A DNA stretch of 64,000 nt from Acidobacteriaceae bacterium (GTDB taxonomy: Bacteria; Acidobacteriota; Terriglobia; Terriglobales; Acidobacteriaceae): positions 248,001 through 312,000 of the forward strand of contig JAOAPN010000006.1 of NCBI GenBank assembly GCA_025462885.1, given 5' to 3'. Below the pieces are notes generated by a model. The model was not told where the DNA came from. It did not search any database and saw only the letters and a list, made by a program, of their open reading frames with translations. Numbering within the stretch: position 1 is the stretch's first letter; each line of letters opens with the position of its first letter. A program made the position numbers and the translations under genes. Shown here in pieces: positions 38,396 to 48,690 of the stretch.

Positions 38396-39772
38396 TTGGT
38401 AAGGCATATCGTACTCGCGGGTTCTCTGGCATTCTTTGCATCCGCCCAACCCAGCGCACAATCCGCACAGCAATCCTCGACCGCGGCTCTCCCCGAATCC
38501 CCGCAAGCCGCCCAGCAGGCAATGCCCGACTCGCCGCGCCCCCAGCAGCCCATCCTGCCCGGTTCTCTGAACCTCGCTCCCGGCAAGGGCACCACGCCTG
38601 AATCGAACGGCGACGCCCCTGACGACCCCGGCCAGAAAGAGGCTCCAGGCACCAGCCTGAAGGATAATTCCAGTTCCAGCAGCCAGGTCGATGACGGTGT
38701 TCCTCCTGAGATTCCTGTTTCAGGCGAAGGCTCCAAGGTTTTCACTATTCGGGGTGCAGGCACTAATTTCGTGGAAGTCCCCTTTACCGTGAAGGACAAG
38801 AAGAACCAACCGGTTCCCGGCATCACGTGGCGCGATGTGCGCGTCTTCGAGAACAACGTCCGGCAGAAGCTGAGCGTGTTTACCGTGGACCCGTTCCCGC
38901 TTTCGATCGCGATCGTCATCGATCAGAGCGTGCCGTACATGACCATGACGAAGATCAACAACTCCCTGGCCGCACTGCAGGGAGCGTTCAGCCCGTATGA
39001 CATGGTCTCGGTCTTCACCTACAACAACGGCCCGAAGCAGCAGACTGAGTTCACCGCCGCACAGAGCGCACGTCTCGGAGCAGCGCTTGAGCGGTCCAAG
39101 GCTGTCGGACGCGAAGGCGCGATGATGTACACCAGCGGCCCACTCTCGCAGAACATCAATCTAAACGGTGGCGCGATGGCCAGCACGATGCCGCTGGTGA
39201 ACTCGAACCATGGCACCAGCCAGAGCAACGCGATCAACGTTCCCAAGGAAGTCCACACGCTGAACGACGCCATCCTCGCTGCCGCGATTTCGACCTCCAA
39301 AGCCGCGCCGGGCCGTCGCCGCATCGTCTACGTCATCTCGGATGGCAAGGAGTACGGCAGCACGGCTAAACAGAAGGACGTCATCAAGTATCTCCAGCAG
39401 AATAAGATTTCGGTCTATGCCACTCTGGTCGGCGAGTCATCTCTGATGGGCATCGGCTTCCTGGATCGCATCCATCTGCCGTACACCATGCGCGACAATA
39501 TTCTGCCGCTCTACACGGATGCGACGGGCGGACAGATCGATCCGGAGTTCCGCCAGCGCGGTATCGAAGAGAGCTTCGCACGCATCACCGAGGAAGTCCG
39601 GACCCAGTACACGGTCGGCTACTACTCGCATCAGAGCTTCCTCGACGGCAAGTACCGCCAGCTCGAGGTGCGGGTGCTCAAGCCGAATCTGACGGTCGTC
39701 GCCAAGAAGGGCTACTTCCCGTCGGCTGAGAACTCGAAGCCTACCACCACCATCCCGACCGCCTCACAGTAG
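38396..39772 (+). CDS. VWFA-related acidobacterial domain protein (secreted)
   Basis: VRVFENNVRQKLSVFTVDPFPLSIAIVIDQS ... RTQYTVGYYSHQSFLDGKYRQLEVRVLKPNLTVVAKKGYF; probable TTG start after AAGGGAGAG. Confidence 0.85.
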   Translation: MVRHIVLAGSLAFFASAQPSAQSAQQSSTAALPESPQAAQQAMPDSPRPQQPILPGSLNLAPGKGTTPESNGDAPDDPGQKEAPGTSLKDNSSSSSQVDDGVPPEIPVSGEGSKVFTIRGAGTNFVEVPFTVKDKKNQPVPGITWRDVRVFENNVRQKLSVFTVDPFPLSIAIVIDQSVPYMTMTKINNSLAALQGAFSPYDMVSVFTYNNGPKQQTEFTAAQSARLGAALERSKAVGREGAMMYTSGPLSQNINLNGGAMASTMPLVNSNHGTSQSNAINVPKEVHTLNDAILAAAISTSKAAPGRRRIVYVISDGKEYGSTAKQKDVIKYLQQNKISVYATLVGESSLMGIGFLDRIHLPYTMRDNILPLYTDATGGQIDPEFRQRGIEESFARITEEVRTQYTVGYYSHQSFLDGKYRQLEVRVLKPNLTVVAKKGYFPSAENSKPTTTIPTASQ

Positions 39773-39779
39773 AGGCGGA

Positions 39780-40694
39780 ATGAATCTATCCAACCTTCCT
39801 GCGGGGCCGCTTCTGGCCCTGGCAGCCGCCGTCCTCTGGGGCGGCGGAGACTTTTCGGGTGGCATGGGAGCCAAGCATGCCGGGGGAACCATGCGCGCCG
39901 CTCTGCGCGTGGTGCTCCTGAGTCATACCACCAGCTTTGTCGTCCTCCTGCTGATCGCGCATTTCCGGGGAGATGTCTTTCCTCACGGAGCGCCGCTCGC
40001 CTGGGGCCTGGCCGCCGGAGTCGCCGGAGGACTTTCGCTCACTGCCTTCTACGTCGCACTGTCACGCGGAGCGATGGGAGCGTCCGCTGCAATTAGCGGC
40101 TTGCTTGCTGCGGCTATTCCGGCGGTGGTATCGATCTCGCAGGAAGGCTCGCCCGGACTGCTGCATCTTGTGGGGTTTGCCGTGGCCGGCTTCGCGATCT
40201 GGCGCATCGCAGCAGGACCGAACCCTGAGAACACGGAATCCGTTGATGAAGCTGCTGCTAAATCCGGCACCATGACGCTTGCGGTTCTCTCGGGAATCGG
40301 CTTCGGCCTCTACTTCGTCTGCCTCAAGTACGCTGGAACCAGCGGTCTTATCTGGCCGATGGCTACCGCCCGCATGGGCAGCCTGACCACTTGTACGCTC
40401 GTCCTGCTGGCAGTCTCGCTCGGCAAGCCTGCCGGCGACCCGGATCTTCGCCTTCGTCTGCCGAAAGCCGCCGTTCTGTGGTGCCTTTCCACCGCGCTGC
40501 TCGATACCTCGGGGAACCTTCTCTTCATCGCCGCAACGCGCGCCGGACGCCTCGACGTGGCCGCTGTGCTTGCATCGCTTTATCCCGCCTCGACGATCCT
40601 GCTGGCGGCGTGGACGCTCCACGAGAAGCCGACTCCTCGCCAGGCTCTTGGGATGGTCATCGCGGCTGGGGCGGTCGTCATGATTACGCTTTAG
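39780..40694 (+). CDS. DMT/EamA family transporter
   Basis: ~10 TM, two EamA-like halves. Confidence 0.88.
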   Translation: MNLSNLPAGPLLALAAAVLWGGGDFSGGMGAKHAGGTMRAALRVVLLSHTTSFVVLLLIAHFRGDVFPHGAPLAWGLAAGVAGGLSLTAFYVALSRGAMGASAAISGLLAAAIPAVVSISQEGSPGLLHLVGFAVAGFAIWRIAAGPNPENTESVDEAAAKSGTMTLAVLSGIGFGLYFVCLKYAGTSGLIWPMATARMGSLTTCTLVLLAVSLGKPAGDPDLRLRLPKAAVLWCLSTALLDTSGNLLFIAATRAGRLDVAAVLASLYPASTILLAAWTLHEKPTPRQALGMVIAAGAVVMITL

Positions 40695-40772
40695 AGTTCG
40701 GCTTTTGAATTCAATCAGCTACCAATTTGCTGGCGATTAGTCCCAACGGCCCTGTCCGTCGTCTAATGACGT

Positions 40773-41792
40773 ATGCGCTCCTCGCTCGCCGCCGCAACTG
40801 CCGCCGCCACCCTCTGCCTCACCCTGTCTCTGCACGCGCAGGAGGCCCCGTCGCCCGGTGGGCCGCCGCCATCCAGCAACGCCAAGCCGCAGGAGATTGA
40901 AGGCCTCGACACCCAGACCTTGAAGGTTACGGTCAACCTGGTCAACCTTTATTTCTCCGTCAAGGACAAGAGCGGCTTCATCACCAATCTGCACAAGGAC
41001 GACTGCTCCATCCTCGAAAACAAGGAACCGCAGAAGATCAGGAACTTTACGCAGGAGAAGAACCTGCCGCTGACGATCGGTATTCTGCTGGATACCTCCG
41101 GCTCGCAGATGAACGTCCTGCCCATGGAGCAGGAGGCTGGCGCCGAGTTCCTGAAGGACGTGCTCACTCCTAAGGACGAGGCGTTCCTGATCTCGTTCGA
41201 CATCAACGTCGACCTGCTGGCCGACTATACGAACAGTCCGCGCGAGATCAAACGCGCCCTCGATAAGGCCCGCATCAATACCGGCGCCGGCACAGGTTCC
41301 GTGACCGGCAACGGCGCGGCCCGTGGCACCCTGCTCTACGACGCTGTGTATCTTGCCGCACACGACAAGCTGCGCCAGGAGGCGGGCCGCAAGGTCCTCG
41401 TGATCCTCACCGACGGCGGCGATCAGGGTTCGCAGGAGACGCTGAAGACCGCGGCTGAAGCGGCCCAGAAGGCCAACGCGATCGTCTACGTCATCCTGAT
41501 CTCGGATAGCGGCTTTGGCGGCTTCGGCATGGGCGGTGCGAGCGAGATGGACCGCCTCTCCAAGGACACCGGCGGCCGGATGATCAATGTCGGCAGCAAC
41601 GGCAAGCGCCTGCAGGACGCCTTCAACCAGATCCAGGATGAACTGCGGACCCAGTACCTGGTGAGCTACACGCCAACAAATCTCAAGATGGACGGTACGT
41701 TCCGCGCGTTGAATGTCTCCTGCGGCAAGGACACCAAGGTGCAAACGCGCAAAGGCTACTACGCGATGGCGGATGCCAACGACGATAATTAG
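40773..41792 (+). CDS. VWFA-related acidobacterial domain protein (secreted), second copy
   Basis: LTIGILLDTSGSQMNVL MIDAS-like; LRTQYLVSYTPTNLKMDGTFRALNVSC...VQTRKGYYA. Confidence 0.88.
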   Translation: MRSSLAAATAAATLCLTLSLHAQEAPSPGGPPPSSNAKPQEIEGLDTQTLKVTVNLVNLYFSVKDKSGFITNLHKDDCSILENKEPQKIRNFTQEKNLPLTIGILLDTSGSQMNVLPMEQEAGAEFLKDVLTPKDEAFLISFDINVDLLADYTNSPREIKRALDKARINTGAGTGSVTGNGAARGTLLYDAVYLAAHDKLRQEAGRKVLVILTDGGDQGSQETLKTAAEAAQKANAIVYVILISDSGFGGFGMGGASEMDRLSKDTGGRMINVGSNGKRLQDAFNQIQDELRTQYLVSYTPTNLKMDGTFRALNVSCGKDTKVQTRKGYYAMADANDDN

Positions 41793-41807
41793 CGCTGCGG
41801 AAGAGTA

Positions 41808-42512
41808 CTAAGCCTGCATCGCGCCGGAATAGACGGCCATCCCGGCTACGGCATCGACGCCCATGGCATCCAGGGCGTCGACCTCGGCCTGTTCCTTGAT
41901 GCCGCCTGCCACGATCAACTGTTTTGCCGTGCAGGCGCGCAGGATGGCTGCTACGTCCAGCGGGAAGCCGGTCATCGTGCCTTCGGTGTCGACGTGGGTG
42001 TAGAGGAATGCCGCGCAGGAGTCTTCGAGCCAGGTGACGGCTTCCTCGGGCGTGAGGTCGACGGAGTCCTTCCAGCCCTTTACGGCGACGCGGCCGCCTT
42101 TGGTATCCACGCTGAAGACCAGGGCGTCTTCGCCGAGCGTCTTCTTGAGGGATTCGGCGAACTCCAGGCGGATGATCTTGTGGCGTCGCGGTGTCTCGCC
42201 GTCGAGGGGTGCTCCGAAGAGGGATGAGCCGTAGATTACCCGTTTGGCCCCGGCGCCGAGCAGGGCGCGGCCGTCCTCGGCGGTCTTCAAACCGCCTCCG
42301 ACCTGACAGGGAAGGCGCTTGCAGATCATCTCGATCAGGGCGCGGTTGTCGCCCTGCCGCATTGCGGCGTCGAGGTCGATCAACTGCACGACCGGGTATT
42401 TCGAAAAGCGCTCAATCCAATACTCAAAGTCGTCAAACGCCAGCTTCAGTTTTTCGCCCTGCACCAACTGCACAATGCGGCCGCCCATCAGATCAATCGA
42501 AGGAATCAACAT
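41808..42512 (-). CDS. hisA: HisA-type phosphoribosylformimino-AICAR isomerase
   Basis: MLIPSIDLMGGRIVQLVQG; QVGGGLKTAED; IVAGGIKEQAEVDAL. Confidence 0.85.
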   Translation of the reverse strand: MLIPSIDLMGGRIVQLVQGEKLKLAFDDFEYWIERFSKYPVVQLIDLDAAMRQGDNRALIEMICKRLPCQVGGGLKTAEDGRALLGAGAKRVIYGSSLFGAPLDGETPRRHKIIRLEFAESLKKTLGEDALVFSVDTKGGRVAVKGWKDSVDLTPEEAVTWLEDSCAAFLYTHVDTEGTMTGFPLDVAAILRACTAKQLIVAGGIKEQAEVDALDAMGVDAVAGMAVYSGAMQA

Positions 42513-42529
42513 TTAACTATTCTCTCAAA

Positions 42530-44050
42530 CTACTGCGGCGAGCCGGCGGCGGGGCAGACACACGCCGCAAATCCCTTCACGGTATGGTTTCCCAGGGTGC
42601 AGACGTACTGCGGCCACAGCGGCTTCAGCAGCAGGGACTGATCTCCGACGAAGTAGTGCTGTAGGAAGGCACGGCTCATTGGATCGCGGACGTCGGGATC
42701 GGCAGCGAACTCAGTGAAGAGGGTGTTCAAGGTGCTCGCAGAAAAGTCCGGCTTATGAAACGTTTCGCCGTACGAATACTCCTTCGTCCAGACGGCTCCT
42801 ACGCCTGTCATGTTCGACGCGGCGATGACGTCGTAGTCCAGCAGCCGCGATCCCACGGGGTCCACCTTTGCGACCGTAAACGACGGATTGTTGCCGTCCC
42901 AGGGCGAGATGGAGGAGATCATTTTAATCGGGACCTTTCCCCTCGCTCCCTTGCCATCCGTCCCGAAGAGCCGCATCTCGTCCATGTGCGAGTGCCCGAA
43001 CAGGCCGAGTTGGATCACGTCGGCGTACGCTCCCATAACGTCCGCCAAGCGCTCGGACGACAGAAACATCACCGGCTGATCGCCCACGCAGATATTTTTG
43101 AACTTGGAGAAGGTCGAGTACGGGTCGATGCCCGGTGGGATGTGTCCCACCACCCAGACCTTTTCTTTGGATCGCCGCGCCGAGGCCAGTTGCTTCGTCA
43201 GCCAGGCGATCTGTGCGCCGACTGCCTCGGGATTTGGCTTGTGCCCGCAGGTCTCATACTTGCGCGATTGAAACGTATCATTCAGCAGAATCAGGCGGGT
43301 GCGCTGCATCGGCGCCTTCATCTTCAGGCTCACGTCTCCGGTCAGGGAGTAGCTGGTCTCGGCTGCCTTCTTCTCCGCCCGTGAACTCGCCAGTCCATCC
43401 AGCATTGCTCGCTCGGTCGCCTTCAGGAATTCGTCGCCGCGATCCATAAAGTAGTCGGTGCAGCCGGAGTCGTTGTTCCCCAGCGCGACGTACAACGGCA
43501 TTCCCGCTAACGACAGGCGTATCTGGGCGACGACATATCGCAGGGTCTTTGCTGCGAATGCGGTGTACTCCGCCTCTGTTTTGCCCGGGAATACCGTCTT
43601 GAAGCGGCAGTCGAAGTCGTGGACCACCAGGTCGCCGGTTACCAACGCAAACCTGGCGTCGGGAGCGCTTTGCTCCATCGCCGCCAGGCTCGATTGGAGC
43701 AGCATCTCGGTCATGACGAAACGCTTCGCCTTGCAAACCGTCTGCACCCTTGCGAAGGTCTCGGCCCGGTCGGCGGAATCCGGCCCGTTCAGGATTCCGT
43801 TCCACTCGCCCTCCTGTGCGTCGAGCAGACGCTGGGCCTTGCCGGGATCGCGAAAGGGATCGAAGTGGATATCGCTCATCATCAATGCTGTGACCGGAGG
43901 GGCCGTGACCGGGGATGACTGGGTCGCTGTGGCCTTCTTCGCGGCGGTTCGCGCCTTCGCCTGCGCGTCGGCAGCAGGCCCGGAGACCACGCAACAAACC
44001 GCTACCCCACCCAACATCAGCCGTCGCACAATCCTGAGCATTTTCATCAC
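42530..44050 (-). CDS. Metallophosphoesterase (acid sphingomyelinase-like)
   Basis: MSDIHFDPF, VTGDLVVHD, ALGNNDSGCTDYF, VGHIPPG, LFGHSHMDEMRL. Confidence 0.88.
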   Translation of the reverse strand: MMKMLRIVRRLMLGGVAVCCVVSGPAADAQAKARTAAKKATATQSSPVTAPPVTALMMSDIHFDPFRDPGKAQRLLDAQEGEWNGILNGPDSADRAETFARVQTVCKAKRFVMTEMLLQSSLAAMEQSAPDARFALVTGDLVVHDFDCRFKTVFPGKTEAEYTAFAAKTLRYVVAQIRLSLAGMPLYVALGNNDSGCTDYFMDRGDEFLKATERAMLDGLASSRAEKKAAETSYSLTGDVSLKMKAPMQRTRLILLNDTFQSRKYETCGHKPNPEAVGAQIAWLTKQLASARRSKEKVWVVGHIPPGIDPYSTFSKFKNICVGDQPVMFLSSERLADVMGAYADVIQLGLFGHSHMDEMRLFGTDGKGARGKVPIKMISSISPWDGNNPSFTVAKVDPVGSRLLDYDVIAASNMTGVGAVWTKEYSYGETFHKPDFSASTLNTLFTEFAADPDVRDPMSRAFLQHYFVGDQSLLLKPLWPQYVCTLGNHTVKGFAACVCPAAGSPQ

Positions 44051-44175
44051 AACACCGTCCCGGGCAACCGCCTAAACCGATGCAGCCCGCCTTTCAGCGT
44101 AACCCAACCGGTCGACGGCAGCAGGGCAGGGAAGCACCCTACCCCTCGCCTATGCCAAAATGAAAGCAACAACTC

Positions 44176-45912
44176 ATGTCCAGCCAAAACACTCCAGAAT
44201 CCGTCATCGCCCCCGAAGTCATCGAGCCCACCACGCCCGTCGCGGCCACTGAAGTTCAGGAAGCCCCCGAGACCACCCCGGAGGCCTTCAAGGACATGCT
44301 GAAGCAGTATGAGCAGGCCCACGCGACCTACTCCGAGACGGGCCAGAAGCAGATCAACGCTACCGTCGCGGCCGTGACGGCGGACTCCGCGCTGCTGGAT
44401 ATTGGCTACAAGACCGAAGGCATTCTGCCACTGAAGGCGTTCTCGACTCCGCCCAACGTGGGCGATCCCTTCATCGTGACCGTCAAGGGACGCGATGAGG
44501 ATGGCTACTACCAACTCTCGCTGCTCAAGTTCGCCCAGCCCAAGGACTTTTCTTCGCTGGAAGAGGCCTTCGCGGCCAAGGGTATCGTTGCCGGGACTGT
44601 CACCGCTGTCGTAAAGGGTGGTCTTACGGTGGATGTGGGCGCTCGTGCCTTCCTGCCTGCCTCGCGCAGCGGCGCACGCGATGCAGCCGAGATGGAGAAG
44701 CTGGTCGGCCAACAGATCCGCGTTCGCATCACCAAGCTGGATGTAGAGGATGAAGATGTCGTCGTCGACCGCCGCTCGGTCGTCGAAGAGGAAGAGGAGG
44801 CCAACAAGGCCACTCGGTTTGCCGAACTTGAGGAAGGCCAGATCGTCCACGGGACCGTCCGGTCGCTAGCTCCGTATGGGGCGTTTGTCGATATTGGCGG
44901 GACGGACGGTCTGCTCCACATCTCTGATATCGCCTGGAACCGTATCACCAAGCCGGAGGATGTACTTTCAGTTGGGGATGCGCTCGACCTGAAGATTCTC
45001 AAGGTCGATGCTGAGTCGAACAAGATTTCACTTGGGCTCAAGCAGCTCCAGCCGCATCCCTGGGAGTCTGTTCCCGGAACGTATAAGGTTGGCGACCGGG
45101 TTACCGGCACCGTCACGCGCGACGCTGATTTCGGCTCGTTCGTGGAGCTTGCGCCGGGCATCGAAGGGCTGGTCCACATCTCCGAGATGTCGTGGGGCAA
45201 GAAGGTTCGCAAGCCCAGTGACATGGTCAAAGTAGGCGATACGGTTGAGACCGTGATCCTCGGCATCGATACCGATGCGCGGCGGATTGCGCTCGGACTC
45301 AAGCAAACTCTGGGTGACCCCTGGGCCGACATTGCGCAGAAGTTTCCTGTGGGCTCGGCGATTGAAGCTCCCGTGGTCAGCTTTACGAAGTTCGGAGCGT
45401 TTGTGCAGCTTGCGGAAGGCGTCGAGGGCATGATCCACATCTCCGAGATCACCGCGGAGAAGCGGCTGAATCATCCGACGGATGTTCTGCGCATCGGCGA
45501 AGTCGTCAAGGCCCAGGTGCTGGATGTGGATACCGCCAAGCGTCAGCTTCGGCTCTCGATCAAGCAGCTTATTCCCAGCGATCTGGACGAATTTCTTGCC
45601 GACCACAAGCAGGGCGATACGGTCACGGGCCGCATTATCAGCATTGATAGTGGCAAGGCTCGCGTTGAGCTTGGTGAGGGTATCTTTGCTCCGTGTGTCC
45701 TACCTGCTGCAACGGTAGAGGAAGCAGCGCCGGCGAGCACCGGGGCGGTCGATCTGTCGGCTTTCAGCTCGCTCCTCAAGGCCAAGTGGCAGGGTGCTGT
45801 GCCAGCTAACTCCAAGCCCAAGGCGGAGGTCCCGGCTGCGGGGCAGATCCGTAGCTTCCGCATCTCGAAGCTGGAGCTTGAAACGAAGCAGCTTGAAATC
45901 GAACTGGCATAG
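44176..45912 (+). CDS. rpsA: S1 RNA-binding domain protein (30S ribosomal protein S1-like), about six S1 motifs
   Basis: Repeated GTVxxxxxxGAFVDIGxxxGLLHISDI-type motifs. Confidence 0.92.
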   Translation: MSSQNTPESVIAPEVIEPTTPVAATEVQEAPETTPEAFKDMLKQYEQAHATYSETGQKQINATVAAVTADSALLDIGYKTEGILPLKAFSTPPNVGDPFIVTVKGRDEDGYYQLSLLKFAQPKDFSSLEEAFAAKGIVAGTVTAVVKGGLTVDVGARAFLPASRSGARDAAEMEKLVGQQIRVRITKLDVEDEDVVVDRRSVVEEEEEANKATRFAELEEGQIVHGTVRSLAPYGAFVDIGGTDGLLHISDIAWNRITKPEDVLSVGDALDLKILKVDAESNKISLGLKQLQPHPWESVPGTYKVGDRVTGTVTRDADFGSFVELAPGIEGLVHISEMSWGKKVRKPSDMVKVGDTVETVILGIDTDARRIALGLKQTLGDPWADIAQKFPVGSAIEAPVVSFTKFGAFVQLAEGVEGMIHISEITAEKRLNHPTDVLRIGEVVKAQVLDVDTAKRQLRLSIKQLIPSDLDEFLADHKQGDTVTGRIISIDSGKARVELGEGIFAPCVLPAATVEEAAPASTGAVDLSAFSSLLKAKWQGAVPANSKPKAEVPAAGQIRSFRISKLELETKQLEIELA

Positions 45913-45934
45913 CATAGAGAAGGCATTGCAAGAG

Positions 45935-45965
45935 AAGCCCTCCAACCCGGAGGGCTTTTCTTTTT
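45935..45965 (+). terminator. Intrinsic terminator after rpsA
   Basis: AAGCCCTCC-aaccc-GGAGGGCTT + TTCTTTTT. Confidence 0.9.
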
Positions 45966-46237
45966 ATGGAAGCGGCTTGCCGATCTCCCAGTGAGGGATG
46001 AACGATACCTTGCATGGCTATACAAAAACAGTGAATAAAAATCCATTTCCGTGCCCACTCTTCTCTCTCGCCCACCTCACCGTGTAGCATCAGTTAGAAC
46101 AAGTCCCCGAGCTCCACGCATAGACTGTGTCTCCGACATCTGGCCGGCGCGCGAAGCTGTAAGCAAAACCCATAGCCGCCTGGCACACATGGGGGACATC
46201 GGATTCGCAGCCCTCATTCCAAGAGAAGAGACGGCCC

Positions 46238-47485
46238 GTGCAAGCCTCCGAGTCCATCGCCCAAATCGTTTATAAGCAGCCCTCCACCCTTGCCGCAGAA
46301 CTCATCGCCTACGAAGAGCAGTATGGCGCGCATAACTATCACCCGCTGGACGTCGTCATCGAGCGTGCGGCGGGCGCGTGGGTCGTGGATGTCGATGGCC
46401 GCAAGTACCTCGACTTCCTCGCGGCTTACTCTGCCGTCAACCAGGGCCACTGTCATCCTGCCATCCTCAAGGCGTTTACCGAGCAGGTGCATAAGGTTAC
46501 GTTGACCTCGCGGGCCTTCCGCAACGACCAGCTTCCGCTGCTGCTCAAGGATCTGCACGACCTCACCGGCTTCGACATGGCGCTACCGATGAACTCGGGC
46601 GTCGAGGCGGTCGAGACTGCCCTGAAGGCCGCCCGTAAATGGGGCTACACCGTCAAGGGCATCCCCGCAGATCAGGCCGAGATCATCGTCCTCTCGAACA
46701 ACTTTCACGGTCGTACGATCTCGGTTGTGGGCTTCTCCTCGGAGCAGCAGTACCGCAATGGCTTCGGACCCTTCACGCCGGGCTTCCGCCACGTCCCCAT
46801 GGGCGACGTGGAAGCGCTCCGCGCCGCCATCACACCCAATACCTGCGCGTTCTTCTTCGAGCCCATCCAGGGCGAGGCCGGCATTCTGATCCCGCCGGCT
46901 GGCTATCTCCAACAGGTGGAGGCGATCTGCCGCGAGAACAACGTTCTGCTGATGCTGGACGAGATCCAGTCCGGCCTGGGTCGCACCGGCAAGCTGTTTG
47001 CCTACCAGCACGAGGGTATCTCTCCGGACGTCGTTGTTATCGGCAAGGCGCTTTCGGGGGGCTACTACCCGGTCTCCGCTGTCCTCAGCTCCCGCGAGGT
47101 TCTCGGCGTCTTCGCGCCGGGAGACCACGGCAGCACCTTCGGCGGCAATCCGCTGGCGTGCGCCGTAGCGCGGGCCGCTCTCAAGGTCGTCGTGGACGAA
47201 GATCTCAGCGCTCGCTCGGCTACGCTGGGCGAATATGCACTCTCTCGCCTCCAGCAGCTCAAGAGCCCCATCCTCAAGGAGGTGCGTGGCAAAGGCCTGT
47301 GGCTCGCCATCGAGCTTCACGTCCCCGCCCGCCCGCTCTGCGAAGCGCTCAAGGATCGAGGCCTGCTCTGCAAGGAGACCCACGATACGGTGATCCGGCT
47401 GGCACCTCCGCTGATCATCGAAGAGGCAGATCTTGCCTGGGCTCTCGACCAGATCGAGGCGGTCATTCAAGGCTACGCGGCGTAG
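46238..47485 (+). CDS. rocD: Ornithine--oxo-acid transaminase (class III PLP aminotransferase)
   Basis: Class III aminotransferase motifs; LMLDEIQSGLGRTGKLFAYQHEGISPDVVVIGKALSGGYYPVSAVLS. Confidence 0.92.
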   Translation: MQASESIAQIVYKQPSTLAAELIAYEEQYGAHNYHPLDVVIERAAGAWVVDVDGRKYLDFLAAYSAVNQGHCHPAILKAFTEQVHKVTLTSRAFRNDQLPLLLKDLHDLTGFDMALPMNSGVEAVETALKAARKWGYTVKGIPADQAEIIVLSNNFHGRTISVVGFSSEQQYRNGFGPFTPGFRHVPMGDVEALRAAITPNTCAFFFEPIQGEAGILIPPAGYLQQVEAICRENNVLLMLDEIQSGLGRTGKLFAYQHEGISPDVVVIGKALSGGYYPVSAVLSSREVLGVFAPGDHGSTFGGNPLACAVARAALKVVVDEDLSARSATLGEYALSRLQQLKSPILKEVRGKGLWLAIELHVPARPLCEALKDRGLLCKETHDTVIRLAPPLIIEEADLAWALDQIEAVIQGYAA

Positions 47486-47599
47486 GGCTAACCATTTGGG
47501 GTGAAGGCGCTTAGCGACACGGTCTCGGACGTGGCGCTGCGATATGATTCTCGCAGCGCCGGGCAGTTGCTGATGCCCGGCAGGAGACGACTACTACCG

Positions 47600-48454
47600 A
47601 TGCCCCTTGCTCGCTTCAAGACTCTCGCAGCCCTTGTGCTCTTCGCTCCGCTGGCCGCTTCTGCCCTGGCCCAGGTTCCCCCGTCTCCGCCCGTCCAGTC
47701 TCCGTCCATTCACGGGATCGCGCATATTGCGATCCGGGTCAACGATATCGCAGCGTCGCGCGCCTTCTACGAGAAGCTCGGCTACCAGCATGCTTTTGCC
47801 TTCTTCAGCAAAGAGCCGGGCAAATCCGATGTCGTGACACAGTCTTTTCTCAAGGTGAACGACCGCCAGTTCATCGAACTCTATCCGACCTCCACCAAGC
47901 CCGATAACCAGCCTGCACACGGCTTTATGCACCTCTGCTTTGACGGGGAAGACCTGAACGCGCTGCACGACTTCGATGTAGCGCAGGGCTTGACCCCGAT
48001 CGCGGTTCGCAAAGCCGGGGCCGGAAACATGCTGTTTACCCTTCGCGGCCCCGAAAACCAGAATATTGAGTACACCCAGTACATGCCGGGCTCGCTCCAC
48101 TATGAAGACCGCGGCAAGCACATCAGCACCAGCCGGATTGCTGAAGGCTTCTTCGCTGTCGGTCTGGCCATGAAGGGTGTTCCCGCCGCCAGCGAATACT
48201 ACACGGGCAAACTAGGCTTTACGACCGCCGAGACGAACAAGGCTTTGCTCAATATTCCGGGGAGCTCCGAAAAAATCCTGCTCGAGCCCTACACGGGTAC
48301 CGTTTCGAAGATTTACCTGAGCGTGCCCGACTTGAAGCAGACCGCCGGCAAACTCAAAGAACGCGGCATCGATGCGAAGGCCGCCGGGCACTCTCTGACG
48401 GTCACGGATCCGGACGGCAATCTACTAGTCCTGACCGACGCGCCCAATCTGTAA
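47600..48454 (+). CDS. Secreted VOC (glyoxalase-like) family protein, two VOC repeats
   Basis: GIAHIAIRVNDIAASRAFYEKLGY; second repeat VPAASEYYTGKLGF...VTDPDGNLLVLTD. Confidence 0.85.
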   Translation: MPLARFKTLAALVLFAPLAASALAQVPPSPPVQSPSIHGIAHIAIRVNDIAASRAFYEKLGYQHAFAFFSKEPGKSDVVTQSFLKVNDRQFIELYPTSTKPDNQPAHGFMHLCFDGEDLNALHDFDVAQGLTPIAVRKAGAGNMLFTLRGPENQNIEYTQYMPGSLHYEDRGKHISTSRIAEGFFAVGLAMKGVPAASEYYTGKLGFTTAETNKALLNIPGSSEKILLEPYTGTVSKIYLSVPDLKQTAGKLKERGIDAKAAGHSLTVTDPDGNLLVLTDAPNL

Positions 48455-48481
48455 CAGATTGGCAGTATTGACCTAGAGCCC

Positions 48482-48625
48482 TTGGAAGGGCACACCTTCA
48501 GGTGTGTCAAACGTCACATTTTTGATTTGTTTCTTTTGTCGGTTTGGCATAGGCAAACCGACAAAAGAAACAAAGGATTAGGAGAGAACGCTTCTTTCGG
48601 CACGGCTGAAGCCGTGCCCTTCCAA
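48482..48625. repeat. Family C composite palindromic element with 12-bp perfect inverted ends
   Basis: TTGGAAGGGCAC ... GTGCCCTTCCAA ends; internal 21-bp perfect hairpin 48526-48574. Confidence 0.85.
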
Positions 48626-48690
48626 ATATCCTTTCGAATTCAACCACCCGGCGAAGATGCAACGCCTGTATATGTCGATGCTGCCGAGCC

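Noticed and set aside
46180-46200. TGGCACACATGGGGGAC near rocD as a sigma-54 promoter
   Set aside because: Has the -24-like TGGCAC but lacks GC at the required -12 spacing.
48482-48625. Family C element as a full insertion sequence
   Set aside because: Only 144 bp, no transposase ORF and no clear target-site duplication; at most MITE-like, so reported as a repeat.
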